A stretch of DNA of 12,567 bases from JAFGQE01 sp046484775 (GTDB lineage Bacteria; Bacillota; Clostridia; DUPQ01). The stretch covers positions 1 through 12,567 of the forward strand of contig JAWOIG010000011.1 of the NCBI GenBank assembly GCA_046484775.1. The letters run 5' to 3'. A program made the translations under genes and the position numbers. Positions 1-7,119 of the stretch are shown piece after piece; the stretch's first letter is position 1; each line of letters begins with the position of its first letter. The notes under the pieces are model-generated. The model did not search any database. It had not been told where the DNA came from and saw only the letters and a list, made by a program, of their open reading frames with translations.

Positions 1-1923
1 CCTGGCATTTTCATATGTATCGGCGACAGCCGTATCTGCCAGCAATGCAATTATGGGGCTTTCTGCGCCTCCGGTGCATACCGCCGCTTCCGCCGCCATG
101 CACCTGTAGCCCGGGCATTTCCTTGCTTTTTCGATCACTGCAGCCGGAACCGAGGGTAATCGGCCCGTTTCCCCGGATATGAACGAAGCCCTGCCCAGAT
201 TCTTTTCCTTAAGGTATCTGACTGCGGTTTCTATATCGGAGCCTGTATCCGCCAGTATACTTTGAATATTATTGCCCAGAACGGCTTCAATCGCTTTTTC
301 ATAGCCTGTCCCGACTTCAAGCATCTGGGCCGCGGTTACAGATATGCCGGTGAGCTCGGAACCCCCCGACCTGACCTCTTCCATGATCGCCCTTACAGAT
401 GAATTATAGCCCTCCATCCTCTTTTCCATGTCGTCAAGGATTTTCAGGTTACTGTCCAGTATGCCCAGTCTGGTTCGCTTCTTTTCCGCCTCGCTTTTCA
501 AGGAATCCAGGTTTCCACCGGTTTCCTCAATTGCCTGCCTGACGGTTTCCATCTTCACCGCGGCTTTCCTTGACTCCTGCGACAGTTTTTCCGCCGCAGT
601 CCTCGAATCCTGCATTTTCAGCACATACGAGTCCTTTTCAAGTATCAGGCTTTGCTTCGCCGCCTGCACCGAGGTTATCGACTCCTCCAGGGATATGTTG
701 TCCAGCTCCCTTGTCCTCAGCTGAATCTTTACATCGGACAAGGCGTCGATCCTGTCGTCAATCGTCTCCCTGAGCTTTTCCATGTCCTTTTCCTTTTCGC
801 CCAGCGAAGCAAGGACCGCATCCATTTCCGCGCGGCTTTTTGCAAGTTTTTCTTCATATTCCTTCTTTTGTTTTTCGAGGTATCCGATTCGCTCCCCGCG
901 CGTATAATAATCCCTTGACAGCTGCTTGTTTTTTTCGTCGGTATCGGCTATATCCCTCCGGGCGCGTTCCCTGCCCGCTATTACGGAATTCAGCCTTTCC
1001 AGGGATATCTGGATCTCATGCCGGTTGGTCTCAACCGACATAAGGTAATCATTCAGATTCTTCCTTGCTTCCTCTTCAAAAAGGCCAAGTTCATGAAGCC
1101 TGTTCTTGCGTTCCTCATTCTCCCCGGCAGCGGCGGCAAGTGCTTCGTTCTGATTTTCGATGTCGCCCTTCAGTGTTTCTATATCAAGGTCGTATTTTTC
1201 AAGCCTGGCATTGAAATTCTTAAGATTGCTGAGGTAAAGCCCGACCTCGTTCCTTTGAAGCACATCCCGCAACTCCAGATATTCCCTGGCTTTCCTGGAT
1301 TGTTCCTCCAGAGGTCCGATCTGTTTTGACAGTTCCCTGACTATATCCCCTATCCTGAGAAGGTTCTGTTCCGTTTTTTCAAGTTTGCGCTGGGCCTCGA
1401 GCTTCCGGATCTTATATTTCATGATGCCGGCGGCTTCCTCGAATATGCCCCTCCGGTCCTCGCTTCTGACGCTTAGTATCTCCTGTATCTTGCCCTGGCT
1501 TATAATTGAATATCCGTCCCTGCCCACGCCTGTATCATAGAAAAGCTCCCTTATGTCCTTGAGCCTGCATGAGTTGCCGTTTATTGAAAAATCACTTTCG
1601 CCGGACCTGTACAAGCGCCGGCTTACGGCGACTTCGACATATTCAACCGGCAGCATTCCTTCGGTATTGTCCACCACAAGGGTGACTTCCGCGAAGCCCA
1701 CCGATTTTCTGAACTGTGTTCCTGAAAATATGACATCGAACATCTTCGAGCCGCGGAGCTGCTTGGCGCTTTGCTCGCCGAGAACCCAGCGAACCGCATC
1801 CGCGATATTGCTTTTCCCGCTTCCGTTAGGACCCACGACGCTGGTTATTCCCTTGTGAAATTCCAGGACCGTTTTACCGGCAAAAGATTTAAACCCCTGT
1901 AGTTCAATCCTTTTTAAATACAT
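1..1923 (-). CDS. smc: Chromosome partition protein Smc, N-terminal half (3' end beyond left edge)
   Basis: Encodes the first 641 residues of an SMC ATPase, the core of the bacterial condensin (with ScpA and ScpB) that compacts and separates chromosomes. The start codon (1921-1923) follows a GGGAG ribosome site with 6 nt spacing, and the protein opens MYLKRIELQGFKSF, the normal SMC start. Visible parts: Walker A GPNGSGKS at residues 31-38, the arginine-finger region QLRGSK at 55-60, the Q-loop GYSIISQGKIQEIL at 137-150, then a long Glu/Lys/Arg-rich coiled coil from about 170 to 500, and the start of the hinge domain from about 505 (GISVTAAQMLEVGTGYEKAIEAVLG region). The second coiled-coil arm, the ABC signature and Walker B lie off the left edge. 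A full protein would be near 1,200 residues, so about half is present. The frame is open with no internal stop. It lies 129 nt downstream of rnc and may have its own promoter. Confidence 0.97.
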   Translation of the reverse strand, partial: MYLKRIELQGFKSFAGKTVLEFHKGITSVVGPNGSGKSNIADAVRWVLGEQSAKQLRGSKMFDVIFSGTQFRKSVGFAEVTLVVDNTEGMLPVEYVEVAVSRRLYRSGESDFSINGNSCRLKDIRELFYDTGVGRDGYSIISQGKIQEILSVRSEDRRGIFEEAAGIMKYKIRKLEAQRKLEKTEQNLLRIGDIVRELSKQIGPLEEQSRKAREYLELRDVLQRNEVGLYLSNLKNFNARLEKYDLDIETLKGDIENQNEALAAAAGENEERKNRLHELGLFEEEARKNLNDYLMSVETNRHEIQISLERLNSVIAGRERARRDIADTDEKNKQLSRDYYTRGERIGYLEKQKKEYEEKLAKSRAEMDAVLASLGEKEKDMEKLRETIDDRIDALSDVKIQLRTRELDNISLEESITSVQAAKQSLILEKDSYVLKMQDSRTAAEKLSQESRKAAVKMETVRQAIEETGGNLDSLKSEAEKKRTRLGILDSNLKILDDMEKRMEGYNSSVRAIMEEVRSGGSELTGISVTAAQMLEVGTGYEKAIEAVLGNNIQSILADTGSDIETAVRYLKEKNLGRASFISGETGRLPSVPAAVIEKARKCPGYRCMAAEAAVCTGGAESPIIALLADTAVADTYENAR

Positions 1924-1955
1924 CAAGCTCTCCCGATGACAAATTGTCTCTAATC

Positions 1956-1984
1956 ATTCTAACATAAAGGGGCTTCATTATCCA
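1956..1984 (-). promoter_or_regulatory. Candidate sigma-A promoter for smc
   Basis: Read on the minus strand, a -35 element TGGATA (1979-1984, 4 of 6 consensus bases) is followed by a 17-nt spacer and a -10 element TAGAAT (1956-1961, 5 of 6) with an upstream TG (extended -10). Initiation would fall near 1949, about 25 nt ahead of the smc start codon. The location between rnc and smc makes sense if smc is also expressed apart from the lipid operon. This is pattern matching only. Confidence 0.42.
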
Positions 1985-2033
1985 TTGAAAACACGCGTGA
2001 CATCCTGCTGTCCCGATGGGGCGGCGCATTTGG

Positions 2034-2049
2034 CCGGATGTGTATCCGG
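2034..2049 (-). other. Short hairpin just after rnc
   Basis: CCGGAT and ATCCGG form a perfect 6-bp inverted repeat around a 4-nt loop, 3 nt beyond the rnc stop codon. No T-run follows on the minus strand, so it does not look like an intrinsic terminator. It could protect the rnc 3' end or be a chance repeat. Confidence 0.3.
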
Positions 2050-2052
2050 AAT

Positions 2053-2745
2053 TCAAAAAGAGCCTTTTTTATCGTATTTCTTCAGTGCGTTCATCGCGGC
2101 GTCCTGCTGGGCTTTCTTCTTGCTCTTGCCCTTTCCCTTGCCGCTCATCTTGTTCTCCACCAGGACATCGACCATGAACGTGCGGTCGTGCGCCGGTCCC
2201 TTCTCACTCTTGATGACATATTCGGGTTCCCTGGAAAAAAGATCCTGCGTAAGATGCTGCAGCCTGGTCTTGTAATCCTTGTTATCGCCTGAATTGATGT
2301 ATTCATCAAGGTACCCGCCCAGTTTGCCAAGCACGAACTTCTCCGCCCCGGCAAACCCGCCGTCAAGGTATATGGCGGCCGTCAGGGCTTCGAATACATC
2401 GGCGAGCATTGCTTTGTTCCTGTTGATCTTCTTATTCTTTCCCGAGGAGCCAATCAGTATGAATTTGTCCAGCTGCATGTCGTCGCCGGCCTTACCGAGC
2501 GTTTCCCCGCAGACTGCGTAGGCCCTGGTCACCGTCATCTCGCCTTCGCCCAGATAATGATGGCCATCGTAAAGAAACCTGCTGATTATTATCTGCAGAA
2601 CCGCATCGCCGAGAAACTCAAGCTTTTCATAATTGACATCCCTGTTGTATGAACTATGGGTCAGGGCCTGAACCAACAGGTCCTTGTCAAAAAATGAATA
2701 ACCTATCGCCTTTTCTATTCCGTTTATATATTTATGATCAATCAT
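2053..2745 (-). CDS. rnc: Ribonuclease III
   Basis: Double-stranded-RNA endonuclease that processes rRNA precursors and structured mRNAs in the cytoplasm as a homodimer. At 230 residues it has the usual bacterial length. The catalytic domain carries the signature YEKLEFLGDAVL at residues 39-50. The Mg2+-binding acidic residues are expected to be E43, D47, D116 and E119 (ADVFEA at 115-120), in the same spacing as the E. coli enzyme. A C-terminal double-stranded-RNA-binding domain spans about 157-225 and contains the GKGKGKSKKKAQQDAA stretch at 202-217. The start codon lies inside the end of fabF, with an 8-nt overlap, and only a weak AGG precedes it, so translation is probably coupled to fabF. 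smc follows 129 nt downstream, the order seen in many Firmicutes. Confidence 0.97.
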   Translation of the reverse strand: MIDHKYINGIEKAIGYSFFDKDLLVQALTHSSYNRDVNYEKLEFLGDAVLQIIISRFLYDGHHYLGEGEMTVTRAYAVCGETLGKAGDDMQLDKFILIGSSGKNKKINRNKAMLADVFEALTAAIYLDGGFAGAEKFVLGKLGGYLDEYINSGDNKDYKTRLQHLTQDLFSREPEYVIKSEKGPAHDRTFMVDVLVENKMSGKGKGKSKKKAQQDAAMNALKKYDKKGSF

Positions 2746-3988
2746 CCTGTTTGAATTTCTTTAGCACCAGGGTGGCGTTATGACCTCCGAATCCGAAGGA
2801 ATTGGTCATCGCATATTCTATATCCCGGTATATTCCCTTTCCCGCCACGATTCCCGAAAGGCTGCATTCGGGATCTATTTCGGTGAGGTTTATTGTCGGT
2901 GGAACAAAGCCTTCCTTTATCGCTGCGGCTGTTATTATTGCTTCCAGGGCTCCTACGGCTCCAAGGGTATGGCCTGTCATGGATTTGGTGGCGCTTACGG
3001 ATATATTCTTTTCATTTTCTCCGAAAAGCCTTCTTATCGCCATTACTTCAGTCTTGTCGTTCAGCTCGGTGCCGGTTCCGTGGGCATTTATATAATCAAT
3101 GTCGGCAACGCTTATGCCCGCATCCCTGATTGCATTCTGCATGCATCTGAATGCCCCGTCCCCCTCGGGATCGGGCGCAGTGAAATGGTATGCGTCGCAT
3201 GTGGCCCCGTATCCTACAAGCTCCGCGATTATTTCGGCTCCCCTGTCAATGGCGTGCTGCATTTCCTCAAGCACAAGTATTGCCCCGCCCTCGCCCATTA
3301 CGAATCCGCTCCTGTTGATGTCAAAGGGCTTGCAGGCCTCGTTCGGATCCTCTGCAAAGGATATGGATCGGTTTGCAGCGAATGCAGACAGCGAGAATTG
3401 AGTAAGAGGGGCTTCCCCCCCCCCGGCTATCATGACATCCATGTCGCCCCTTTGAATGAGGCGCATCGCATTTCCTACGGCGTAGGTCGACGATGCGCAG
3501 GCGGTTACCACACATTCCGCGGGGCCCTTTGCCCCCAGGTCTATGGCTATTTTCCCTGCGCCCATGTTGGCAATCATCATCGTAACGCTGAACGGGCTTA
3601 TCCTCCTGCTTCCCTGGTCGTGGAAAATATTATACTGGCTTTCGATGGTCTGCATTCCGCCGACCCCGGACGCAACATAAACCCCCATCCTGTTCTTGTC
3701 AAAATCGGCTTTGTCCAGCCCTGATTGCCCGTAGGCCTCCAGCGCGGCGACCAGTGCAAACTGCGCGTACCTGTCAAGTCTCCTTGCCTCTTTTTTGTCA
3801 ATAAAGTCCTCGGGATTGAAATTCTTGATTTCGGCGGCAACCTTTGTGGGAAAGTTTTCGGTGCTAAACCCTTCCACAAGGGTTATTCCATTTTTGCCGG
3901 ATTTAATGTTTTTCCAGAATTCTTCAAAGTTCAGCCCGAGCGAAGAAACAACACCGGTCCCGGTGACAACCACTCTCTTCTCAGTCAT
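2738..3988 (-). CDS. fabF: 3-oxoacyl-ACP synthase II (KASII)
   Basis: Condenses acyl-ACP with malonyl-ACP in the elongation cycle of type II fatty acid synthesis (cytoplasmic homodimer). The 416-residue length is typical. The Cys-His-His triad is visible: C164 in VTACASS, H303 in NAHGTGTELND, and H340 in SATKSMTGHTLGAVGAL with the conserved K335. The C-terminal gating-loop motif NSFGFGGHN is at 397-405. A Cys-His-His triad and about 410 residues separate it from FabH (Cys-His-Asn, about 320 residues). The ATG is preceded by AAAGGT with 7 nt spacing. It follows acpP across 155 nt containing a terminator, so it may depend on read-through or an internal promoter. Codons 189-192 contain an uninterrupted run of ten G on the coding strand, giving Gly-Gly-Gly-Glu where family members usually have Gly-Gly-Thr/Ser-Glu. 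The end overlaps rnc by 8 nt. Confidence 0.97.
   Translation of the reverse strand: MTEKRVVVTGTGVVSSLGLNFEEFWKNIKSGKNGITLVEGFSTENFPTKVAAEIKNFNPEDFIDKKEARRLDRYAQFALVAALEAYGQSGLDKADFDKNRMGVYVASGVGGMQTIESQYNIFHDQGSRRISPFSVTMMIANMGAGKIAIDLGAKGPAECVVTACASSTYAVGNAMRLIQRGDMDVMIAGGGEAPLTQFSLSAFAANRSISFAEDPNEACKPFDINRSGFVMGEGGAILVLEEMQHAIDRGAEIIAELVGYGATCDAYHFTAPDPEGDGAFRCMQNAIRDAGISVADIDYINAHGTGTELNDKTEVMAIRRLFGENEKNISVSATKSMTGHTLGAVGALEAIITAAAIKEGFVPPTINLTEIDPECSLSGIVAGKGIYRDIEYAMTNSFGFGGHNATLVLKKFKQDD
3415..3424 (-). repeat. Ten-base poly-G tract inside fabF
   Basis: Ten consecutive C on the plus strand (G on the coding strand) encode G189-G190-G191 and the first base of E192 of FabF. It is the longest G/C homopolymer I saw in the window and is a potential slippage site. 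Confidence 0.9.
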
Positions 3989-4118
3989 AGACCCGACCTT
4001 TCATTTGCAACACCGTGAAGTGTTTTTTGTGCACAACGGCATCAGCCGCTTGAATCGACAGACGCCGGATTGAGCATTCTTCAATATTCATTTCATTCAT
4101 GAATGTTGATAATCAGGT
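3989..4118 (-). other. Spacer between acpP terminator and fabF, no gene seen
   Basis: This 130-nt stretch has no convincing reading frame. It holds a 12-bp palindrome (4094-4105) and the fabF ribosome site AAAGGT at 3996-4001. I found no good sigma-A promoter, although the terminator just upstream suggests one or partial read-through should exist. Confidence 0.6.
4094..4105. repeat. 12-bp perfect palindrome
   Basis: CATTCATGAATG reads identically on both strands, about 14 nt past the acpP terminator in the direction of fabF transcription. It could be a regulator binding site for fabF, but no family can be assigned and a short palindrome in AT-rich sequence may be chance. Confidence 0.35.
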
Positions 4119-4140
4119 AAAAAGCCCCCGCGGGGGCTCT
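4119..4140 (-). terminator. Rho-independent terminator after acpP
   Basis: A perfect 16-nt self-complementary sequence AGCCCCCGCGGGGGCT (4123-4138) can form a very GC-rich stem with a small loop, followed on the minus strand by TTTTT (4119-4123, including the last stem base). It begins 3 nt after tandem TAA TAA stops of acpP. It should end or thin transcription before fabF, leaving acpP as the last gene of the upstream unit. The loop is tight, so the outer stem probably forms with 4 nt unpaired. Confidence 0.8.
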
Positions 4141-4143
4141 TTA

Positions 4144-4371
4144 TTACTGATTGTTCGTTATGTAGTCAACAGCGTCCCTGACAGTGGTGATCTTTTCAGC
4201 ATCCGTATCGGGGATATCGACTCCGAATTCATCTTCCATGGACATAATAAGTTCGACTATATCCAGTGAATCCGCGCCGAGGTCCTCGATGAATGATGCA
4301 TCCATTGTCACCTGGTCTTCATCCACGCCCAGCTGATCTACTATGATTCCCTTTACTTTTTCGAATACCAT
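4144..4371 (-). CDS. acpP: Acyl carrier protein
   Basis: Small acidic 75-residue protein that carries growing acyl chains on a 4'-phosphopantetheine arm. The attachment serine is S35 in EDLGADSLDIVELIM, the canonical ACP motif. The four-helix sequence pattern and length are standard for AcpP. Translation starts at ATG 4369-4371 after a strong GGAGGT with 7 nt spacing, one of the best ribosome sites in the cluster, as expected for an abundant protein. A perfect 10-bp inverted repeat lies upstream, over the fabG stop codon, and an intrinsic terminator lies downstream. Both may raise ACP yield over the adjacent enzymes. The ACP serves FabD, FabG and FabF encoded beside it, and PlsX uses its acylated form. 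Confidence 0.97.
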   Translation of the reverse strand: MVFEKVKGIIVDQLGVDEDQVTMDASFIEDLGADSLDIVELIMSMEDEFGVDIPDTDAEKITTVRDAVDYITNNQ

Positions 4372-4406
4372 TTAATTTACCTCCGCAATTAGTTTTTATT
4401 TACGAA

Positions 4407-4435
4407 ATGGTAATGTTAATATATTACATTACCAT
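4407..4435 (-). repeat. Inverted repeat spanning the fabG stop, upstream of acpP
   Basis: ATGGTAATGT (4407-4416) and ACATTACCAT (4426-4435) are perfect 10-bp inverted arms around a 9-nt AT spacer. With one bulged base the pairing can extend almost to the centre. The fabG stop codon (4424-4426) lies at the edge of the loop. There is no T-run, so it is not a typical terminator. It could be an mRNA-processing or stabilising hairpin ahead of acpP, or a protein-binding dyad. Confidence 0.7.
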
Positions 4436-5167
4436 ACCTCCGTCAACATGAAGTACCTGTCCTGTTATAAATGATGTTTCCCCGCAGGCAAAGAATAAAA
4501 CCGCTGCAGCCACGTCATCCGCCGTCCCAAATCGCGAAACCGGGATTCCTTCCAGATATTTCGCCTTCACCCCGTCGCCCAGGCCGACGGTCATGTCGCT
4601 TTCAATGAATCCGGGCGCCACGACATTGCAGGTTATGCCTTTTTTGCCCACTTCCTTGGCGATTGATTTGCTGAATCCTATCATTCCGGCCTTTGACGCA
4701 GCATAATTCGACTGACCGGGATTACCCGCGATTCCGACTACGGACGATATGTTGATTATCCTTCCCCAGCCTTTTTTCATCATGGGCCTTATGCCCGCCT
4801 TCGTGCAGTTGAAAACGCCCTTCAGGTTTATATCGAGCACCCTGTCCCATTCGTCCTCCGTCATTCTCATAAGAAGCATGTCCTTTGTTATCCCGGCGTT
4901 GTTCACGACTATGTCAATCGCACCGAACCTTTCCTCCGCGGCCCCGAACATCCGCGCGACGGCATCCCCGTCGGATACATCGCATGCGAACCCAAGGACT
5001 GCATATCCCGCATCGGCGAATTCCCCGATGGTTGCCGAAAAATGATCGGATTCCCTGCTTGCATTCAGGACGACATTTGCCCCGCGGGATGCGAAAGCCA
5101 GCGCAATCGCCTTTCCAATCCCCCTGCTTGCCCCTGTTACCAGCACATTCTTTCCTTTGAAATCCAT
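4424..5167 (-). CDS. fabG: 3-oxoacyl-ACP reductase
   Basis: NADPH-dependent reductase of the 3-ketoacyl-ACP formed by FabF, in the first reductive step of elongation. It is a classical short-chain dehydrogenase of 247 residues: cofactor motif TGASRGIG at 11-18, NNAG at 89-92, structural N114, and the catalytic S142, Y155 and K159 in the YAASK motif. The spacing matches E. coli FabG. The C-terminal GQVLHVDGG is also typical. The ATG comes 2 nt after the fabD stop, and its ribosome site AAAGGTG lies within the end of fabD, implying translational coupling. FabG-like reductases act on many substrates, but placement between fabD and acpP fixes this one to fatty acid synthesis. Confidence 0.97.
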   Translation of the reverse strand: MDFKGKNVLVTGASRGIGKAIALAFASRGANVVLNASRESDHFSATIGEFADAGYAVLGFACDVSDGDAVARMFGAAEERFGAIDIVVNNAGITKDMLLMRMTEDEWDRVLDINLKGVFNCTKAGIRPMMKKGWGRIINISSVVGIAGNPGQSNYAASKAGMIGFSKSIAKEVGKKGITCNVVAPGFIESDMTVGLGDGVKAKYLEGIPVSRFGTADDVAAAVLFFACGETSFITGQVLHVDGGMVM

Positions 5168-5169
5168 GG

Positions 5170-6108
5170 CTACACCTTTCCCAGGAACTCAAGTACCTGC
5201 GTAAGCGACTCCATGTTCTCCGCATTCATCACGCAGGCGTCCCTGTTTGTTTTCTTTATAAGGCCGCCCAGAACCTTGCCCGGGCCTATTTCGATGAATG
5301 TATCGACACCCGCCGAAGTCATGTTCATGATGATGTTCGTCCACTTAACCGTGCTGCTGACCTGTCTGACCAAAAGATCCCTGATTTCGGCGCTTCCGTT
5401 TATTATTTCGCCTGTTGCATTGGCATATACGGGTATCTTCATATCCCTGATTTCTATTTTATCAAGCTCGGCCTTCAGTTTTTTGCCTGCTCCTTCAAGC
5501 AACCTGCAGTGGAAAGGCGCACTTACCGCGAGCGGAATAACTCTTTTCGCCCCCTTGGCCAAAAGCATATCACCTGCGGCAGCCAGTGCGGCAAGCTCCC
5601 CCGAAATGACTGTCTGTCCGGGGCAATTGTAGTTTGCGCAGGCTGCATATCCGATATCCGCGACAGCCGAACATACTTCCTCAACTGTATTTTCATCTAG
5701 TCCAAGGACCGCCGACATTCCTCCGACACCCTCGGGAACCTCATCCTGCATGTATGCTCCCCTTTTCTCGACCAGGGCCACCGCATCCCCAAAGCCGATC
5801 GAGCCCGACAGCACATGGGCCGTGTACTCGCCCAGGCTCAGGCCCGCGGTACAATCAGGAGCAGCCCCGGCGGTTTCCACCGCCTTATATATGGCCCAGC
5901 TTGCCGTGAGAATGGCCGGCTGGGTATTCCTTGTTATCTTAAGCCTATCCTCGGGGCCTTCGAAAACGAGCTTTTTCATATCGTATCCAAGCCTGTCGCC
6001 CGCTTCTTCAAATACTGCGGCCGCCTGCGGATAATTTTCAGCTATATCCCTTGCCATCCCAACATACTGCGCTCCCTGTCCGGGAAACACGAATGCCATT
6101 CTCCCCAT
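5170..6108 (-). CDS. fabD: Malonyl-CoA:ACP transacylase
   Basis: Moves malonyl from CoA to ACP, supplying the extender unit for FabF. The 312-residue protein begins MGRMAFVFPGQGAQYVGMA, with the oxyanion-hole GQG motif at 10-12. The nucleophile is S91 in GLSLGEY, R116 is the expected malonate carboxylate clamp, and H200 in SAPFH is the general base, matching S92, R117 and H201 of the E. coli enzyme. The start codon overlaps the plsX stop by one base (TAATG). The ribosome site GGAGG lies in the last codons of plsX at 6 nt spacing, which supports the first Met over M4. Malonyl-CoA, its substrate, is also the known FapR effector, so the operon senses the pool that FabD uses. Confidence 0.97.
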   Translation of the reverse strand: MGRMAFVFPGQGAQYVGMARDIAENYPQAAAVFEEAGDRLGYDMKKLVFEGPEDRLKITRNTQPAILTASWAIYKAVETAGAAPDCTAGLSLGEYTAHVLSGSIGFGDAVALVEKRGAYMQDEVPEGVGGMSAVLGLDENTVEEVCSAVADIGYAACANYNCPGQTVISGELAALAAAGDMLLAKGAKRVIPLAVSAPFHCRLLEGAGKKLKAELDKIEIRDMKIPVYANATGEIINGSAEIRDLLVRQVSSTVKWTNIIMNMTSAGVDTFIEIGPGKVLGGLIKKTNRDACVMNAENMESLTQVLEFLGKV

Positions 6109-7103
6109 TACATGCCTCCTTCAAGGTTAAGCTCGATATGCCTTACGATGTCGGCATCCACCAGCCTGGCCGTCTTTGCAATTACATTTTTGATCGTAAT
6201 GGCCTTCGAACTTCCGTGGCTTTTTATTACCAACCCGTTTATTCCCAGTACAGGTGCTCCGCCGACCACATCGGCATCCATCGGCCTGAAGAACTCCTTG
6301 AGATCCTGCTTAAGGACAGATCCTGCGATTTTATTCCATAGGTTCCTGTAAAAAATTTCCTTCAGGCTTTTTAGGAAGTAAACCCCGGTTCCCTCAAGGA
6401 ATTTAAGGAGCACATTGCCGACGAATCCGTCGCATACGACTATCCTTGCCTTGCCGTTAATAATATCATCGCCCTCTATGTTCCCGACATAGTTCAGTCC
6501 GGCCTTCTTCAGAAGTTCGTTGGCCTCCTTTACCTCGGCCGTTCCCTTTCCATCCTCCTCCCCGATGTTAACGAGACCGACCTCGGGATTATCAAGTGAA
6601 TAAAGGGCCTTCATGTATTCATTTCCGAACCTTGCGAACTGAACGTAGCTCTCCGGCCTTACGGCCGAGTTCAGGCCGGCATCGATCAAAAGGGTCTCCC
6701 CTGCCTTAGTCGGGATTATGGCTCCGAGCGCGGGCCTTAGAACGCCTTTGAGTCTGCCCGCCAATAAAAGCGATGCCGTCAGGAGCGCGCCGGAATTCCC
6801 CGCTGACAGGAAAGCATCGCCTTCCTTGTCCCTGAGCATCCGGAATCCCACTACCATCGATGAATCTTTTTTATTCTTAATGGCCTCGGTCGGTTTGTCT
6901 GCATTGGTTATGACTTCTGATGTGTGCCTTACATCAATGCGCTTTCCGTCATAGGTTTCATTTTTCAGAATCCCATGTATCTCTTTGCTGTCGCCTATAA
7001 GGGTTATGTCAAATCCCGCATCGCTTTTCACGGCATCGACACACCCCCTGACTATCTCTCCGGGCGCATTATCCCCGCCCATCGCGTCAACCAGTATCCT
7101 CAA
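6108..7103 (-). CDS. plsX: Phosphate acyltransferase PlsX
   Basis: Converts acyl-ACP and phosphate to acyl-phosphate, the donor used by PlsY to acylate glycerol-3-phosphate, and so links fatty acid and phospholipid synthesis. PlsX is a peripheral membrane enzyme. The 331 residues show the family motifs: DAMGGDNAP at 6-14, SAGNSGAL at 100-107, GLVNIGEE at 176-183 and CDGFVGN at 224-230. The start is TTG (7101-7103). It is the only in-frame start that gives the conserved MRILVDAMGGD opening, and an upstream GGAGG is 10 nt away. An out-of-frame ATG closer to the ribosome site opens a three-codon frame ending across the TTG. The gene is 16 nt after fapR and overlaps fabD by one base. Confidence 0.96.
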   Translation of the reverse strand: MRILVDAMGGDNAPGEIVRGCVDAVKSDAGFDITLIGDSKEIHGILKNETYDGKRIDVRHTSEVITNADKPTEAIKNKKDSSMVVGFRMLRDKEGDAFLSAGNSGALLTASLLLAGRLKGVLRPALGAIIPTKAGETLLIDAGLNSAVRPESYVQFARFGNEYMKALYSLDNPEVGLVNIGEEDGKGTAEVKEANELLKKAGLNYVGNIEGDDIINGKARIVVCDGFVGNVLLKFLEGTGVYFLKSLKEIFYRNLWNKIAGSVLKQDLKEFFRPMDADVVGGAPVLGINGLVIKSHGSSKAITIKNVIAKTARLVDADIVRHIELNLEGGM

Positions 7104-7119
7104 ATTCCCATTACCTCCG

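Noticed and set aside
1..1923. Several plus-strand open frames of 60-100 codons opposite smc
   Set aside because: They are antisense shadows of a continuous SMC reading frame.
2034..2049. Intrinsic terminator after rnc
   Set aside because: The hairpin is short and has no T-run on the minus strand, so only a plain hairpin is listed.
2780..3724. 314-residue open frame on the plus strand, opposite fabF
   Set aside because: It is fully antisense to a clear FabF with all catalytic motifs, has no ribosome site, and its composition is that of a shadow frame.
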